Notes: generated by a model from the sequence alone, not told the origin. A stretch of 64,000 nt of DNA from Novosphingobium sp. PhB165 (GCF_004341845.1 NZ_SLVB01000001.1:868001-932000), one strand, 5' to 3'. Numbered from the stretch's first letter, positions 26,567-35,167 are shown. Numbers and translations: made by a program.

Positions 26567-27989
26567 ACCCCTCGCACTCGTATCCCGAGTAGGCAATGCG
26601 CTGCGCCTGACTGCCGTGGATTCCTGCGCGAACGATGCAGGACTGGACAAAGGCATGACTCTGGCCGACGCCCGGGCGCGCTGCCCTTCGCTGGCGACCC
26701 GTCCGGCCGATCCGGCGCTCGATTCCCGCGAACTCGATGCTCTGGTGCGAGCCATGGTGCGCTTCACTCCCATGGTCGCTGCCGATCCGCCCGACGGGAT
26801 CGTGCTCGACGTGACCGGCTGCTCACACTTGTTCGGCGGCGAAGCCGAACTGGCGCGGCAAGCCGTGGCCCTGTCCGGCTACACCACCCGCCACGCGCTG
26901 GGACCGAACGCAGCGGCCGCGCGTGCGCTGGCGCGGCATGGCGGCAAAAACGAGGATGTGCTGGCCCTGCCCATCACCGCGCTGGAACTGCCCGAGGAGG
27001 CGCAGGCGGCCCTGCGCAGAGCGGGCCTGCGACAGATTGGCGACCTTGCCCGGCGACCGATGCAGACGCTGGCCGCCCGTTTCGGCGAGGAGATGGTCAC
27101 GCGCCTGCGCCAGATCCTGGGCGAGGCCTCCAGCGCAATCGCCCCGCGCCGCGTTTCACCGCCAATCCGCCTCGAAACGCGCTTTCCAGAGCCTCTTATC
27201 CGCACCGACGACGCGCTCGACGCTATCGAGGACCTGCTGGAGCAAGCGGCGCAAGGCATGGAATCCCGCCAGTTGGGCGGCCGCCGTTTCACGGTCGTGC
27301 TCTGCCGGAGTGACAATGCCCGGCGCCGACTGGTCGTGGATACCGGACGCCCGGAACGCGATCCGGCCGCCGTGATGCGGCTGCTCCACGAACGGATCGA
27401 CACCCTGTCCGATCCCCTCGATCCCGGTTTCGGCTTCGATTCGATCGAACTGGGGGTCTCGCGCACCGAACCGTTGCCCTCGCGCCAGATGGCGCTCGAA
27501 GGCGCGGCGGAAGACCTGACCGACGATCTGGCCGCCCTGATCGACAGGCTCAGCGTCCGGCTCGGCCCGAACCGCGTTCGCCGCCTCACGCCTTGCGACA
27601 GGCACTTGCCGGAAGTGACGCAAAAGCTGGAACCGGCCATGCGTGTGCAGGCCGGCGACTGGCCCAATGTGCAAGACCGGCCCGCGCGCCCGGTCCTGCT
27701 GCTCGATCCTCCGCAGCCGGTGGACGTGGTCGCCGGCGTGCCGGATGGCCCTCCGCTGCGTTTTCGCTGGAAAAACCGGTTGCACGAGGTTCGACTGGCC
27801 GAGGGGCCCGAGCGCATCGGGGCGGAATGGTGGCGCAAGCCGACGGGCCATCTTGCCGGCGAAAAACCGCCAACCCGCGATTATTACCGGATCGAGGATG
27901 CCGAAGGTCGGCGCTATTGGCTGTTCCGGCACGGCCTGTTCGAGGAAACCTCCAGCCCGCGCTGGTATCTGCACGGGCTGTTCCCATGA
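26439..27989 (+). CDS. imuB: ImuB, Y-family polymerase-like protein
   Basis: A 516-residue Y-family polymerase homologue that acts as a scaffold in SOS mutagenesis rather than as a polymerase. The catalytic carboxylates of Pol IV are absent: the first motif is CLALWFPYLACERV, and VLDVTGCSHLFGG replaces the Pol IV SIDE motif. Little-finger-like and C-terminal regions follow. The segment just before LIDRLSVRLG, where ImuB proteins carry a beta-clamp-binding QxxLF motif, reads RQMALEG (Gln350), a weak match. The ATG at 26439 has GGGGATC before it; ATGs at 26430 and 26454 are alternatives. The stop overlaps the dnaE2 start (ATGA). Confidence 0.9.
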   Translation: MEHSAMRLTTQPTGRRCLALWFPYLACERVRKVAGPSIPAPPEPLALVSRVGNALRLTAVDSCANDAGLDKGMTLADARARCPSLATRPADPALDSRELDALVRAMVRFTPMVAADPPDGIVLDVTGCSHLFGGEAELARQAVALSGYTTRHALGPNAAAARALARHGGKNEDVLALPITALELPEEAQAALRRAGLRQIGDLARRPMQTLAARFGEEMVTRLRQILGEASSAIAPRRVSPPIRLETRFPEPLIRTDDALDAIEDLLEQAAQGMESRQLGGRRFTVVLCRSDNARRRLVVDTGRPERDPAAVMRLLHERIDTLSDPLDPGFGFDSIELGVSRTEPLPSRQMALEGAAEDLTDDLAALIDRLSVRLGPNRVRRLTPCDRHLPEVTQKLEPAMRVQAGDWPNVQDRPARPVLLLDPPQPVDVVAGVPDGPPLRFRWKNRLHEVRLAEGPERIGAEWWRKPTGHLAGEKPPTRDYYRIEDAEGRRYWLFRHGLFEETSSPRWYLHGLFP

Positions 27990-30900
27990 GCGATCCGAGA
28001 GCCCCTCGCTTCCTGGAGGCGGTGGCCGCCAGCAACTTCAGCTTCCTGCGTGGCGCCTCCCACGCGCAGCTCATGGTCGCGCGGGCCCATGCGCTGGGCA
28101 TGACCGGCATTGGCATCGCGGACCGCAACACCGTGGCCGGTGTGGCCCGCGCGCTCAAGGCGTGGCGGGAACTGGGCGGCGCCGGAAGCGGTTTCCGGCT
28201 CCTCGTCGGCGCGCGGCTCGTCTTTGCCGACGGCACTCCGGACGTGGTTGCCTATCCCACCACGCGCCACGGTTGGGGGCGGCTGACGCGGCTGCTCACA
28301 CTGGGCAATCGTCGCGCTGAGAAGGGCGAATGCACGCTGCACCTGCCCGACCTGCTCGACCACGCACAGGACATGGCCCTGATCGCGATGGACGGCGATG
28401 CCACCTTGCTCGAAACCCTGCGCACCGCGACGCCCTATCTCTGGCTCGCCGCCACCATGCCCCGCGCCGGACGCGATGCCCGCTATCTGAAACAGCGCAT
28501 GACACTGTCCGCGCGGACCGGCGTGCCGCTGATCGCCACCAACGATGCCCTCTATGCCTCGCCTGACGACAGACCGATGCAAGACGTGCTCACTTGCATC
28601 CGCGAAGGCCTGACCGTCCAGACCGCCGGCCGCCGCCTCGCCGCCAATGCCGAGCGCCATCTCAAGCCGCCTGCGGAAATGGCGCGCCTGTTCCTCGCCT
28701 GCCCCGAAGCCATAGCCGCCACGCAGGACTTGCAGGACTGCATCCACTTCACGCTCGACCAACTGGTCTACCAATATCCGCGCGAACCGGTGCCGGAAGG
28801 CTGGGAGCCGCAGAGCTGGCTCGAACATCTCGTGATGGAAGGTGCCAGGAAACGCTTCGGCGACCGATTGCCGGATGGCTACCGCGAGGTGCTCGACGAG
28901 GAGTTCAGCCTGATCCGCGACAAGAAGTACGCCTGCTACTTCCTGACCGTTCACGATATCGTCAACCATGCCCGCACCCGCGAACCGCCGATCCTGTGCC
29001 AGGGGCGAGGTTCGGCCGCCAATTCGCTGGTCTGCTACCTGCTGGAGATCACGCCGATCGATCCGGTGCAGGAGAAGCTGCTATTCTCACGCTTTCTCTC
29101 CGGCGAACGCAACGAACCGCCGGACATCGATGTCGACTTCGAGCACGAGCGGCGCGAGGAAGTGATCCAGTACGTCTACAAGCGCTATGGCCGCGACCGG
29201 GCCGGGATCGCCGCCACTGTCATCCGCTACCGCCAGCGCAGCGCCATCCGCGAGGTGGGCAAGGCGCTGGGCCTGACCGAGGACGTGACCAGCCGCCTGT
29301 CCGGCACGATCTGGGGTAGCTGGGGCGACGAGGAACTGCCCGAAAGCCGCCTTGCCGAGGCCGGCTTCGATCCCGGCAATCCGGAACTGGCGCGCCTGCG
29401 CGACATGGTCGGCCAATTGCTCGAATTTCCCCGCCACCTCTCGCAGCATGTCGGCGGCTTCGTGCTGAGCGAAGGGCGGCTCGACGAACTGGTGCCGATC
29501 CACAATGCCGCGATGCCGGATCGCACGTTCATCGAATGGGACAAGGACGACCTCGAAGCGCTGGGCCTGATGAAAGTCGACGTGCTGGCGCTGGGCATGC
29601 TCACCGCGATCCGGAAGAGCTTCAACCTGCTGCGCGATCACGACTTGCGCGACCTGACGCTGGCTACCGTTCCGATCGAGGACAAGCCCACTTACGATAT
29701 GCTCCAAAAAGGGGACAGTATCGGCGCCTTTCAGGTCGAAAGCCGTGCGCAGATCGCCATGCTGCCGCGCATGAAGCCCAAATGCCTCTACGATCTCGTC
29801 ATTCAGGTCGCCATCGTGCGCCCCGGCCCCATTCAGGGCGGGATGGTCCATCCCTATCTGCGGCGACGTAACAAGGAGGAAGAGGTCAATTATCCCGGGC
29901 CTAAGGGCGAAATCGAAGGCGTTCTCGAGAAGACGCTCGGTGTCCCGCTGTTTCAGGAACAGGCGATGAAACTCGCCATGGTCGCAGCCCGCTTCACACC
30001 CGCAGAGGCCGACGGCCTGCGACGCGCCATGGCCACATTCCGCCACAACGGCACCGTACATCATTACCAGCCCCGGCTCATCGAAGGCATGGTCTCACGC
30101 GGCTATCCTCGCGAGTTCGCCGAGCGATGTTTCGAGCAGATCAAGGGCTTCGGCGAATACGGCTTTCCCGAAAGCCACGCACAGGCATTTGCCTGGCTGG
30201 CCTATGTCTCTTCATGGCTGAAATGCCACTATCCGGCAGTGTTCACCTGCGCGCTGCTCAACAGCCAGCCCATGGGCTTCTATGCCCCCGCCCAGCTTGT
30301 GCGGGACGCGCAGGAGCATGGGATCGAAGTGCGCCCGATCGACGTAAATGCCAGCGAATGGGACAATACGCTGGAGAGTGAGCGCGTGCTGCGCCTTGGC
30401 CTGCGCCAGATCGATGGCTTTCGCGAGGAATGGGCGGAGATGCTGACCGAAAAGCGCAAGGAACGGCCCATCGCCGGAATGGAAGACCTTGCCCGCCGCG
30501 CCGAATTGCCCGCCCGCGCGCTTCGCCTGCTGGCCGATGGCGACGCGCTGGGCTCGCTGGGGCAGAACCGGCGCGAGGCCGGGTGGGAGACGCGGCGCGT
30601 TCCGCCCGTCCAATTGCCGCTGTTCGCCGCGCTGGATGCGCCGGAACTGGGCAAGGAACCGGATGCACCGTTACCGACGATGACGCCTTCGGAAGAAGTC
30701 ATGGCGGATTACCAGACCCAGCGGCTTTCCCTGAAAGGCCACCCCATGCAATTCCTGCGCGGCCATTTCGCAGAGCGGGGCGTTACCGACTGCGCCACGG
30801 TCAACGCAGCGCGGGACGGCACGAAACTGCGCGTTGCAGGGGTAGTGCTGGTCCGCCAGAGGCCCGGCAAGGGCAATGCGATCTTCATCACGATCGAGGA

Positions 30901-31198
30901 CGAGACCGGGGTCGTCAACGCGCTGCTCTGGGCACGCGATATGGAGCCCCAACGGCGCGCGCTCATGGCCGCACGCCTCATGGTGATCGACGGCGAGGTT
31001 CAGCGGAGCAAGGAGGACGTGGTTCACCTGATCGTCACCAAGGTCACCGATGCCAGCAGCGCGTTGTCCCGCCTCTCACAGGCACAAGTATCGCAGCCTC
31101 AACACGCTCTTCCCGGCAGTGGACGCGGTGACGAAATCCGTCACTCGTCGCACCCCCGCAATGTGCGCATCCTCCCAAGATCAAGGGATTTCCACTAA
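27986..31198 (+). CDS. dnaE2: error-prone DNA polymerase DnaE2 (ImuC)
   Basis: A 1070-residue C-family polymerase, the catalytic member of the imu cassette, responsible for damage-induced mutagenesis. The N-terminal PHP domain starts ASNFSFLRGASHAQLMVARA. The palm holds the catalytic PPDIDVDFEHERREEVIQYV and GRGSAANSL motifs, and the fingers show FQVESRAQIAMLPRMKP. The C-terminal OB fold (KGNAIFITIEDETGVVNALLW) and the end motif HPRNVRILPRSRDFH are typical of DnaE2. A good clamp-binding-like motif, QLPLF, is at residues 876-880. The start overlaps the imuB stop (ATGA), so all three proteins come from one SOS-induced transcript. Confidence 0.95.
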   Translation: MSDPRAPRFLEAVAASNFSFLRGASHAQLMVARAHALGMTGIGIADRNTVAGVARALKAWRELGGAGSGFRLLVGARLVFADGTPDVVAYPTTRHGWGRLTRLLTLGNRRAEKGECTLHLPDLLDHAQDMALIAMDGDATLLETLRTATPYLWLAATMPRAGRDARYLKQRMTLSARTGVPLIATNDALYASPDDRPMQDVLTCIREGLTVQTAGRRLAANAERHLKPPAEMARLFLACPEAIAATQDLQDCIHFTLDQLVYQYPREPVPEGWEPQSWLEHLVMEGARKRFGDRLPDGYREVLDEEFSLIRDKKYACYFLTVHDIVNHARTREPPILCQGRGSAANSLVCYLLEITPIDPVQEKLLFSRFLSGERNEPPDIDVDFEHERREEVIQYVYKRYGRDRAGIAATVIRYRQRSAIREVGKALGLTEDVTSRLSGTIWGSWGDEELPESRLAEAGFDPGNPELARLRDMVGQLLEFPRHLSQHVGGFVLSEGRLDELVPIHNAAMPDRTFIEWDKDDLEALGLMKVDVLALGMLTAIRKSFNLLRDHDLRDLTLATVPIEDKPTYDMLQKGDSIGAFQVESRAQIAMLPRMKPKCLYDLVIQVAIVRPGPIQGGMVHPYLRRRNKEEEVNYPGPKGEIEGVLEKTLGVPLFQEQAMKLAMVAARFTPAEADGLRRAMATFRHNGTVHHYQPRLIEGMVSRGYPREFAERCFEQIKGFGEYGFPESHAQAFAWLAYVSSWLKCHYPAVFTCALLNSQPMGFYAPAQLVRDAQEHGIEVRPIDVNASEWDNTLESERVLRLGLRQIDGFREEWAEMLTEKRKERPIAGMEDLARRAELPARALRLLADGDALGSLGQNRREAGWETRRVPPVQLPLFAALDAPELGKEPDAPLPTMTPSEEVMADYQTQRLSLKGHPMQFLRGHFAERGVTDCATVNAARDGTKLRVAGVVLVRQRPGKGNAIFITIEDETGVVNALLWARDMEPQRRALMAARLMVIDGEVQRSKEDVVHLIVTKVTDASSALSRLSQAQVSQPQHALPGSGRGDEIRHSSHPRNVRILPRSRDFH

Positions 31199-31240
31199 CG
31201 GGTTGAGCGGGCGCAGTCGGCGAGGACGAGGTGCGGAAAG

Positions 31241-31317
31241 TGGTGACCCCGGCGCGATTCGAACGCGCGGCCTACAGATTAGGAATCTGTCGCTCTATCC
31301 GGCTGAGCTACGGGGCC
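31241..31317 (-). tRNA. tRNA-Arg (anticodon CCU)
   Basis: Read on the minus strand it folds as a 77-base tRNA: acceptor stem GGCCCCG with CGGGGTC, D arm AGCTCAGCCGGATAGAGCG, anticodon stem ACAGA/TCTGT with loop TTCCTAA (anticodon CCT), and T arm with GTTCGAATC. The terminal CCA is encoded (31241-31243). It decodes AGG. Such tRNA genes are common integration sites, but no integrase or duplicated 3' end was seen nearby. Confidence 0.95.
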
Positions 31318-31451
31318 ACTTATCGGCGGTCCTTATCGATGGACGCATCATGCGTCCAGCCTGTTCGTAAATTGGCCGCGCAGGCGAGACGGCTTCCCAT
31401 ACCAGCAATGGCAATCGCTTACGCGGCGCGGCAGAATGAGGAACAGGCGCT

Positions 31452-31490
31452 CCTTGCGACCCCGCCCGTGTGAAGGGTGGGTTCGCAAGG
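31452..31490. repeat. imperfect inverted repeat, function unknown
   Basis: CCTTGCGA at the left pairs with TCGCAAGG at the right, and the inner C-rich and G-rich parts also pair. It lies about 70 bases downstream of the minus-strand TIM-barrel gene. There is no U-tract, so terminator function is uncertain. Confidence 0.35.
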
Positions 31491-31561
31491 CGGTTGTGGC
31501 TATCGTCAATTTGGCGCCTGAATCCTGTCGTTACCGATCACGCTCACGCCGGACATCTGTC

Positions 31562-32257
31562 CTATTCCAATTTGTCTCGGCCCAAAGCCGCAAGATCGCG
31601 GATAATCGCGGCAAGTTGACCGGGCAATCGCTCATCTTCGGCCAGATACTTGCCGTCGAGCGCAGCAGTGCCGATCGTGAAGCCTGCTGCACCCGCCTTC
31701 TGCACGGCTGCAATCCGTTCCGGCCTGTCGATGGAGCCCGCGACATAGACAGGCTTGGACACCGCCGAGCAGACAGCCCCGATCAAGGTCGAAGCATCCT
31801 CCGTCGAACGATAGGCGAGCAGGTCAAGCCCATGCACACCTTCACGGGCGGACAGTTCCACCGCGCTGGAGACGATCTCCGCGATAGTCCCTTCCAGCAC
31901 GCTCGGATGGCCGGAAATTCGGCCGGGAAACGGGAAATAGCGGATCTCGGTATCGGCAATGATGGGCAGCACGTCCTCGGCATGCGTACCGCCGAGCAGC
32001 ACATCCACGCCGATATCAACCGCGACCTTTGCCGAGGCGCTCTCGCTATCGCGGCCAAGCGAGACAACTTCGAGATAGGAGGTCGCCCCGCCCTCCCGGA
32101 TCGCCGCGTTCAGCGCTTTCAGTCGGTCCGGCGACAGGCCGATATCCTTGAAGCCGATGTGCCGCACGCCAAGGCCCAGCGCGGTTTGGACATGTTCCAT
32201 GGCGTCCTCGACAGTTCGATCGTTGCGCGTGAGCATGAAGATGAAACGAAGGCTCAT
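31562..32257 (-). CDS. HisA-like TIM-barrel protein of unknown function
   Basis: A 231-residue protein with an apparent (beta/alpha)8 layout: short hydrophobic strands (FIFML, HIGFKDIG, SYLEVVSLG, VDVLLGG, VHGLDLLAY, PVYVAGSI, GFTIGTAAL) end in acidic or glycine residues. The last strands (PVYVAGSIDRPERIAAVQKAG and GAAGFTIGTAALDGKY) look like the phosphate-binding loops of HisA/HisF-type barrels. No specific enzyme family is recognised with confidence; related proteins are often given doubtful names in databases. It has no operon partner: a tRNA lies downstream and a 490-base region without genes lies upstream. Confidence 0.75.
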   Translation of the reverse strand: MSLRFIFMLTRNDRTVEDAMEHVQTALGLGVRHIGFKDIGLSPDRLKALNAAIREGGATSYLEVVSLGRDSESASAKVAVDIGVDVLLGGTHAEDVLPIIADTEIRYFPFPGRISGHPSVLEGTIAEIVSSAVELSAREGVHGLDLLAYRSTEDASTLIGAVCSAVSKPVYVAGSIDRPERIAAVQKAGAAGFTIGTAALDGKYLAEDERLPGQLAAIIRDLAALGRDKLE

Positions 32258-32748
32258 GAAACTGTCTTTCCAAATTCGTCGGCGCCGCTTGGCGTGGCGA
32301 CCAGTCTCCAGTCGCAGACGAGCGCGGTTTGTAGACGGGCAGGATCGACCATCTCCCGGTCCGCAATGTCAAATGCCATTCCGTGATCCGCACCGGCGGA
32401 CGAACGGCAGGCCACGCGTGATATTCACACCCTTTCAGATTGCCGATTTCTCACAAGGATTTGGCAATTGAGCAAGGGGTGTCGTTTCGTACACAACACC
32501 TTACGTTGGCTCGATCGCTGAAACTGCCCCGTGGCACATACCCATGTCAAAACGGGGTCAGTCCAAACACCCTTTTCCTTTCGGAAAAAGTCAGGCGGAT
32601 TTAGCGCAAATAGTGTGTCGACGTTTCGTCCACTCACAAATCAATCGCACTGACGTGACCTATTGGGCCGAATTCCGGCATCGATGGCACCGTTGCTTCG
32701 GGCATTCGTAGAGTCTCACGCCTCAGTGCGTGAAGGGCCGCAATTCGC
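32258..32748. other. gene-free region, lower GC than neighbours
   Basis: About 490 bases between the TIM-barrel gene and the DUF1178 gene, visibly richer in A and T than the coding DNA around it. It contains a small hairpin CTTTTCC-TTTC-GGAAAAAG (32572-32590) and an interrupted inverted repeat (CTGCCCCGT at 32524-32532 against ACGGGGTCAG at 32552-32561). A possible minus-strand -35 element TTGACA is at 32367-32372 without a convincing -10. No open frame in it looks coding. Confidence 0.5.
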
Positions 32749-33258
32749 TCAATTCGCTTGCTCAGGCGGAACCACCGCAAACGGCAGGGGTGCCACGGCG
32801 ATGCCTTCCTCGATAAGCTCCTGTGCCTGCTCGACACTGGCTTCGCCGTGGATCACTTCCGCCTCGCGCTCGCCGTAGTGCATGGCGCGCGCATCATCGA
32901 CGAAGCTCTTCCCGACATAGCGGCTGTCCTTCAGCGCTTCGGATTGCATCTTCGCCAGTTTTCGGATCAGTTCGACGGCCTGAGGTGGCAGCGGCGCGCT
33001 GGCGACAGGCGTTTCGCGTGGAGCGACCGGATGCGGCTCTGGCTTGGAGACGGCTCGCGAGGACGGAACCGGATCGGACCGCTGATTGCCCTTGCGCGCC
33101 AACCTTGGAGCCTGAAGTGCCTTGCTGACATCCCCGGTACCGCACTGCGGACAGCACAGGAGGCCGCCCTGCTGCTGACGCACGAAATCATCGGAGGATT
33201 TGAACCAGCCTTCGAACCGATGGCGCGCGCCCCGGCATTCGAGATCATAGACAATCAT
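32749..33258 (-). CDS. DUF1178 family protein
   Basis: A 169-residue protein from the ATG at 33258. The N-terminus MIVYDLECRGARHRFEGWFKSSDDF followed by a zinc-ribbon-like CCPQCG (residues 35-40) is the DUF1178 signature. A Pro/Ser-rich linker (about 55-85) leads to a helical C-terminal half (VELIRKLAKMQSEALKDSRYVGKSF) and the family end MHYGEREAEVIHGEAS. Function of the family is unknown; it is widespread in alpha- and betaproteobacteria next to the nitrilase-like and glutaredoxin genes found here, which begins a run of three minus-strand genes. Confidence 0.9.
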   Translation of the reverse strand: MIVYDLECRGARHRFEGWFKSSDDFVRQQQGGLLCCPQCGTGDVSKALQAPRLARKGNQRSDPVPSSRAVSKPEPHPVAPRETPVASAPLPPQAVELIRKLAKMQSEALKDSRYVGKSFVDDARAMHYGEREAEVIHGEASVEQAQELIEEGIAVAPLPFAVVPPEQAN

Positions 33259-33283
33259 TGCGACACTTCTTGCGTTTAACCGC

Positions 33284-34105
33284 TTATTTGGCGATCGCAC
33301 GGCGATTGGCAAGGCTCGGCAATTGCGCGCGAACTTCGGCAATGCGCGCGAAATCGAGGTTTACGAAGCCAAGCCCCGCCTGCTCGCCGCCCATGTCGAG
33401 CAGAACATCGCCCCAGGGATCGACCGCGATGCTGTGCCCGTAAGTCTCGCGTCCGTCCTCATGATGGCCGACTTGCGCGGCACTGAGCACGAATGCGCTG
33501 GCCTCGACCGCGCGGGCGCGCTGCATCAGTTGCCAGTGCGCCTTGCCGGTAGGCACGGTGAAGGCAGCGGGAATGGCAATCACGTCGCACTTTTCACGTC
33601 CCAGTGCCTCGAACAGCGCGGGAAAGCGAACATCGTAGCAGATCGCAAGGCCCAGGCGGCCCAGCGGCGTGTCCACCGTCACCACCTTGTCGCCCGGCGC
33701 ATAGGCATTGGATTCGCGCCAGGATTCCCCGGTCGCAAGATCCACGTCGAACATGTGCATCTTGTCGTAGCGGGCGCGGATCTCGCCCTTGTCATCGATC
33801 ACGAAGGCGCGGTTGGCGTATCGGCCGTCGCCGCCTTCGGGACGCACCGCAAGCGAGCCGATATGGACCCACAAGCCTTCGCGCGCCGCCGCGTCGCGCA
33901 CGGCGGCAAGCACGCGGTCCTCGCTCTCCGTGACAATGTTGGCGGCCGCGCGATCACGCTTGCGGTCCAGCAGCCCGGACATCTCCGGCGTGAACAGCAT
34001 GGCCGCACCGCCAGCTTTCGCTTCGGCGACAGCGGCAACGATCGCCTCGGCATTGGCCGCGGGATCGATGCCGGTGGTCATCTGGAACAGCGCCGCGCGC
34101 GTCAT
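33284..34105 (-). CDS. nitrilase-superfamily amidase (Nit1/NIT2-like)
   Basis: A 273-residue carbon-nitrogen hydrolase. The Glu-Lys-Cys triad is visible: Glu41 in MLFTPEMSG, Lys in ARYDKMHMFDVDL and Cys in LGLAICYDVRFPALFEALG. The YDKMHMFDVD and RFPALF segments fit the deaminated-glutathione amidase (Nit1) branch, a metabolite-repair activity that removes the deaminated by-product of glutathione. The neighbouring glutaredoxin gene, 12 bases upstream in transcription order, supports a link to glutathione metabolism, by inference. Confidence 0.9.
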   Translation of the reverse strand: MTRAALFQMTTGIDPAANAEAIVAAVAEAKAGGAAMLFTPEMSGLLDRKRDRAAANIVTESEDRVLAAVRDAAAREGLWVHIGSLAVRPEGGDGRYANRAFVIDDKGEIRARYDKMHMFDVDLATGESWRESNAYAPGDKVVTVDTPLGRLGLAICYDVRFPALFEALGREKCDVIAIPAAFTVPTGKAHWQLMQRARAVEASAFVLSAAQVGHHEDGRETYGHSIAVDPWGDVLLDMGGEQAGLGFVNLDFARIAEVRAQLPSLANRRAIAK

Positions 34106-34117
34106 CTGCCCGACGCC

Positions 34118-34381
34118 TTACAAGCCAAGGACGGGGTCAAGCTCACCCGCACGGTCGAGCGCATTGATATCGTCGAATCCGCCATAGGCTTTTCCGTTCA
34201 CCAGCACTTGCGGCACGGTGCGCGCACCGGGAACGCGCTCTTCCATCTCCGCGCGCTTGGGGCCGCCCATGGTCACGTCGTACTCCTCATAAGGCACCCC
34301 CTTGTCGTCGAGCAGCGCCTTGGCCGCGACGCAATAAGGGCAACCCCACTTGGTGTAGATCTCGACCTTCGGTTCACTCAT
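34118..34381 (-). CDS. grxC: glutaredoxin 3
   Basis: An 87-residue dithiol glutaredoxin. The active site is WGCPYCVAAKALL (Cys14 and Cys17 or close), with the TVPQVLVNGKAYGGFDDI glutathione-binding segment (cis-Pro) and the C-terminal LDRAGELDPVLGL. The ATG at 34381 is chosen because MSEPKVEIYTKWGCPYC is the normal family opening; an upstream in-frame start would add 19 unrelated residues. It reduces protein disulfides and glutathione mixed disulfides in the cytoplasm. It is the first gene of the run grxC-nitrilase-DUF1178. Confidence 0.95.
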   Translation of the reverse strand: MSEPKVEIYTKWGCPYCVAAKALLDDKGVPYEEYDVTMGGPKRAEMEERVPGARTVPQVLVNGKAYGGFDDINALDRAGELDPVLGL

Positions 34382-34414
34382 CAAAACGGGCTCCGTCAAA
34401 AGGGTTAGCGTCCC

Positions 34415-34440
34415 CTTGAAAGCGTGGGGCGCTACCATAT
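34415..34440 (+). promoter_or_regulatory. RpoH (sigma-32) promoter of hsp20
   Basis: -35 CTTGAAA (34415-34421), then TACCATAT (34433-34440) after an 11-base spacer, a close match to the heat-shock consensus CTTGAAA-N11-15-CCCCATNT. It would start transcription near 34448, leaving a leader of about 95 bases before the hsp20 ATG. Confidence 0.8.
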
Positions 34441-34454
34441 CTAATCACTCGAGT

Positions 34455-34534
34455 CATGGCCCGCCATGGGGATGGCTCGATTACGAGGCGCCGAGCTTTC
34501 GGGCCTCATCAAACGAAGATTGCTCAGACGAGGA
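34455..34534 (+). ncRNA. ROSE-like RNA thermometer in the hsp20 leader
   Basis: Three consecutive hairpins fill the leader: CATGG-CCCG-CCATG (34455-34468), GAGGC(G)CCGA-GCTT-TCGG-GCCTC (34485-34507), and a weak one in which TTGCT (34520-34524) faces the Shine-Dalgarno AGGA (34531-34534) across the loop CAGACG. The UUGCU/AGGA pairing with a G-G mismatch is the hallmark of ROSE elements, which melt at heat-shock temperature. No folding program was run. Confidence 0.65.
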
Positions 34535-34542
34535 TTTTTGTC

Positions 34543-35010
34543 ATGAATCGCATCGATTTCACCCCCTATCGCCGCACCATGGTCGGGTTCGACCGCCTGT
34601 TCGACATGATCGAGAACCAGGCGCGCGCCAACGCCGGCGACAAGTATCCGCCCTTCAACATCGAACGTCGTGGTGCCGACGCCTATCGCATCACGCTGGC
34701 GGTCGCCGGTTTCAAGCCGGCCGACATCGACATCACCGCGCAGGCGAACCTCCTCGTCGTCCGGGGCAACAAGCCCGACGACGGCAATGAAGGCGAGATG
34801 CTGCACGTCGGCATCGCCCAACGCGGGTTTGAGCGCCGGTTTGAACTGGCCGACTATGTCCGCGTCGATCAGGCAGACCTTGCCGATGGCTTGCTGGTGA
34901 TCGACCTCGTTCGCGAAGTGCCCGAGGCGATGAAGCCCAAGAAGATCGCGATCGGCGGCAATACGCTGACCGTGGTCGAAGGCGGCTCCGACGAGATCGC
35001 CGCAGCCTGA
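34543..35010 (+). CDS. Hsp20 family small heat-shock protein
   Basis: A 155-residue IbpA-type chaperone. The N-terminal arm (IDFTPYRRTMVGFDRLFDMIE) is typical of alphaproteobacterial Hsp20. The alpha-crystallin domain runs from about residue 38 (YPPFNIERRGADAYRITLAVAGF) to 130, with the LLVVRG strand and the late ADGLLVIDLVREVPE motif (A-x-x-x-G-x-L). It binds unfolding proteins in the cytoplasm. Expression should need both RpoH and melting of the ROSE-like leader, as the promoter and hairpins upstream show. A terminator follows. Confidence 0.93.
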   Translation: MNRIDFTPYRRTMVGFDRLFDMIENQARANAGDKYPPFNIERRGADAYRITLAVAGFKPADIDITAQANLLVVRGNKPDDGNEGEMLHVGIAQRGFERRFELADYVRVDQADLADGLLVIDLVREVPEAMKPKKIAIGGNTLTVVEGGSDEIAAA

Positions 35011-35039
35011 TTGCAGCCCTGACGCATTGATATGATCGA

Positions 35040-35070
35040 GGGCGGTCCGGACATCCGGGCCGCCCTTTTT
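35040..35070 (+). terminator. rho-independent terminator after hsp20
   Basis: Stem GGGCGG-T-CCGG and CCGG-G-CCGCCC with a short loop, followed by TTTTT (35066-35070), 30 bases after the hsp20 stop. Confidence 0.85.
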
Positions 35071-35167
35071 GCGCCCACCGCACATCCCTGCGCCTTTTCC
35101 GCGCTGGAATGCGAGCCTTGCAGCCGATAAGCGGCACGCTCCCGACATAGCGGACCGCAATTCCACC

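Noticed and set aside
31199..31561. Integration site at the tRNA-Arg gene
   Set aside because: No integrase gene and no repeated copy of the tRNA 3' end was noticed; the flanks look like ordinary chromosome.
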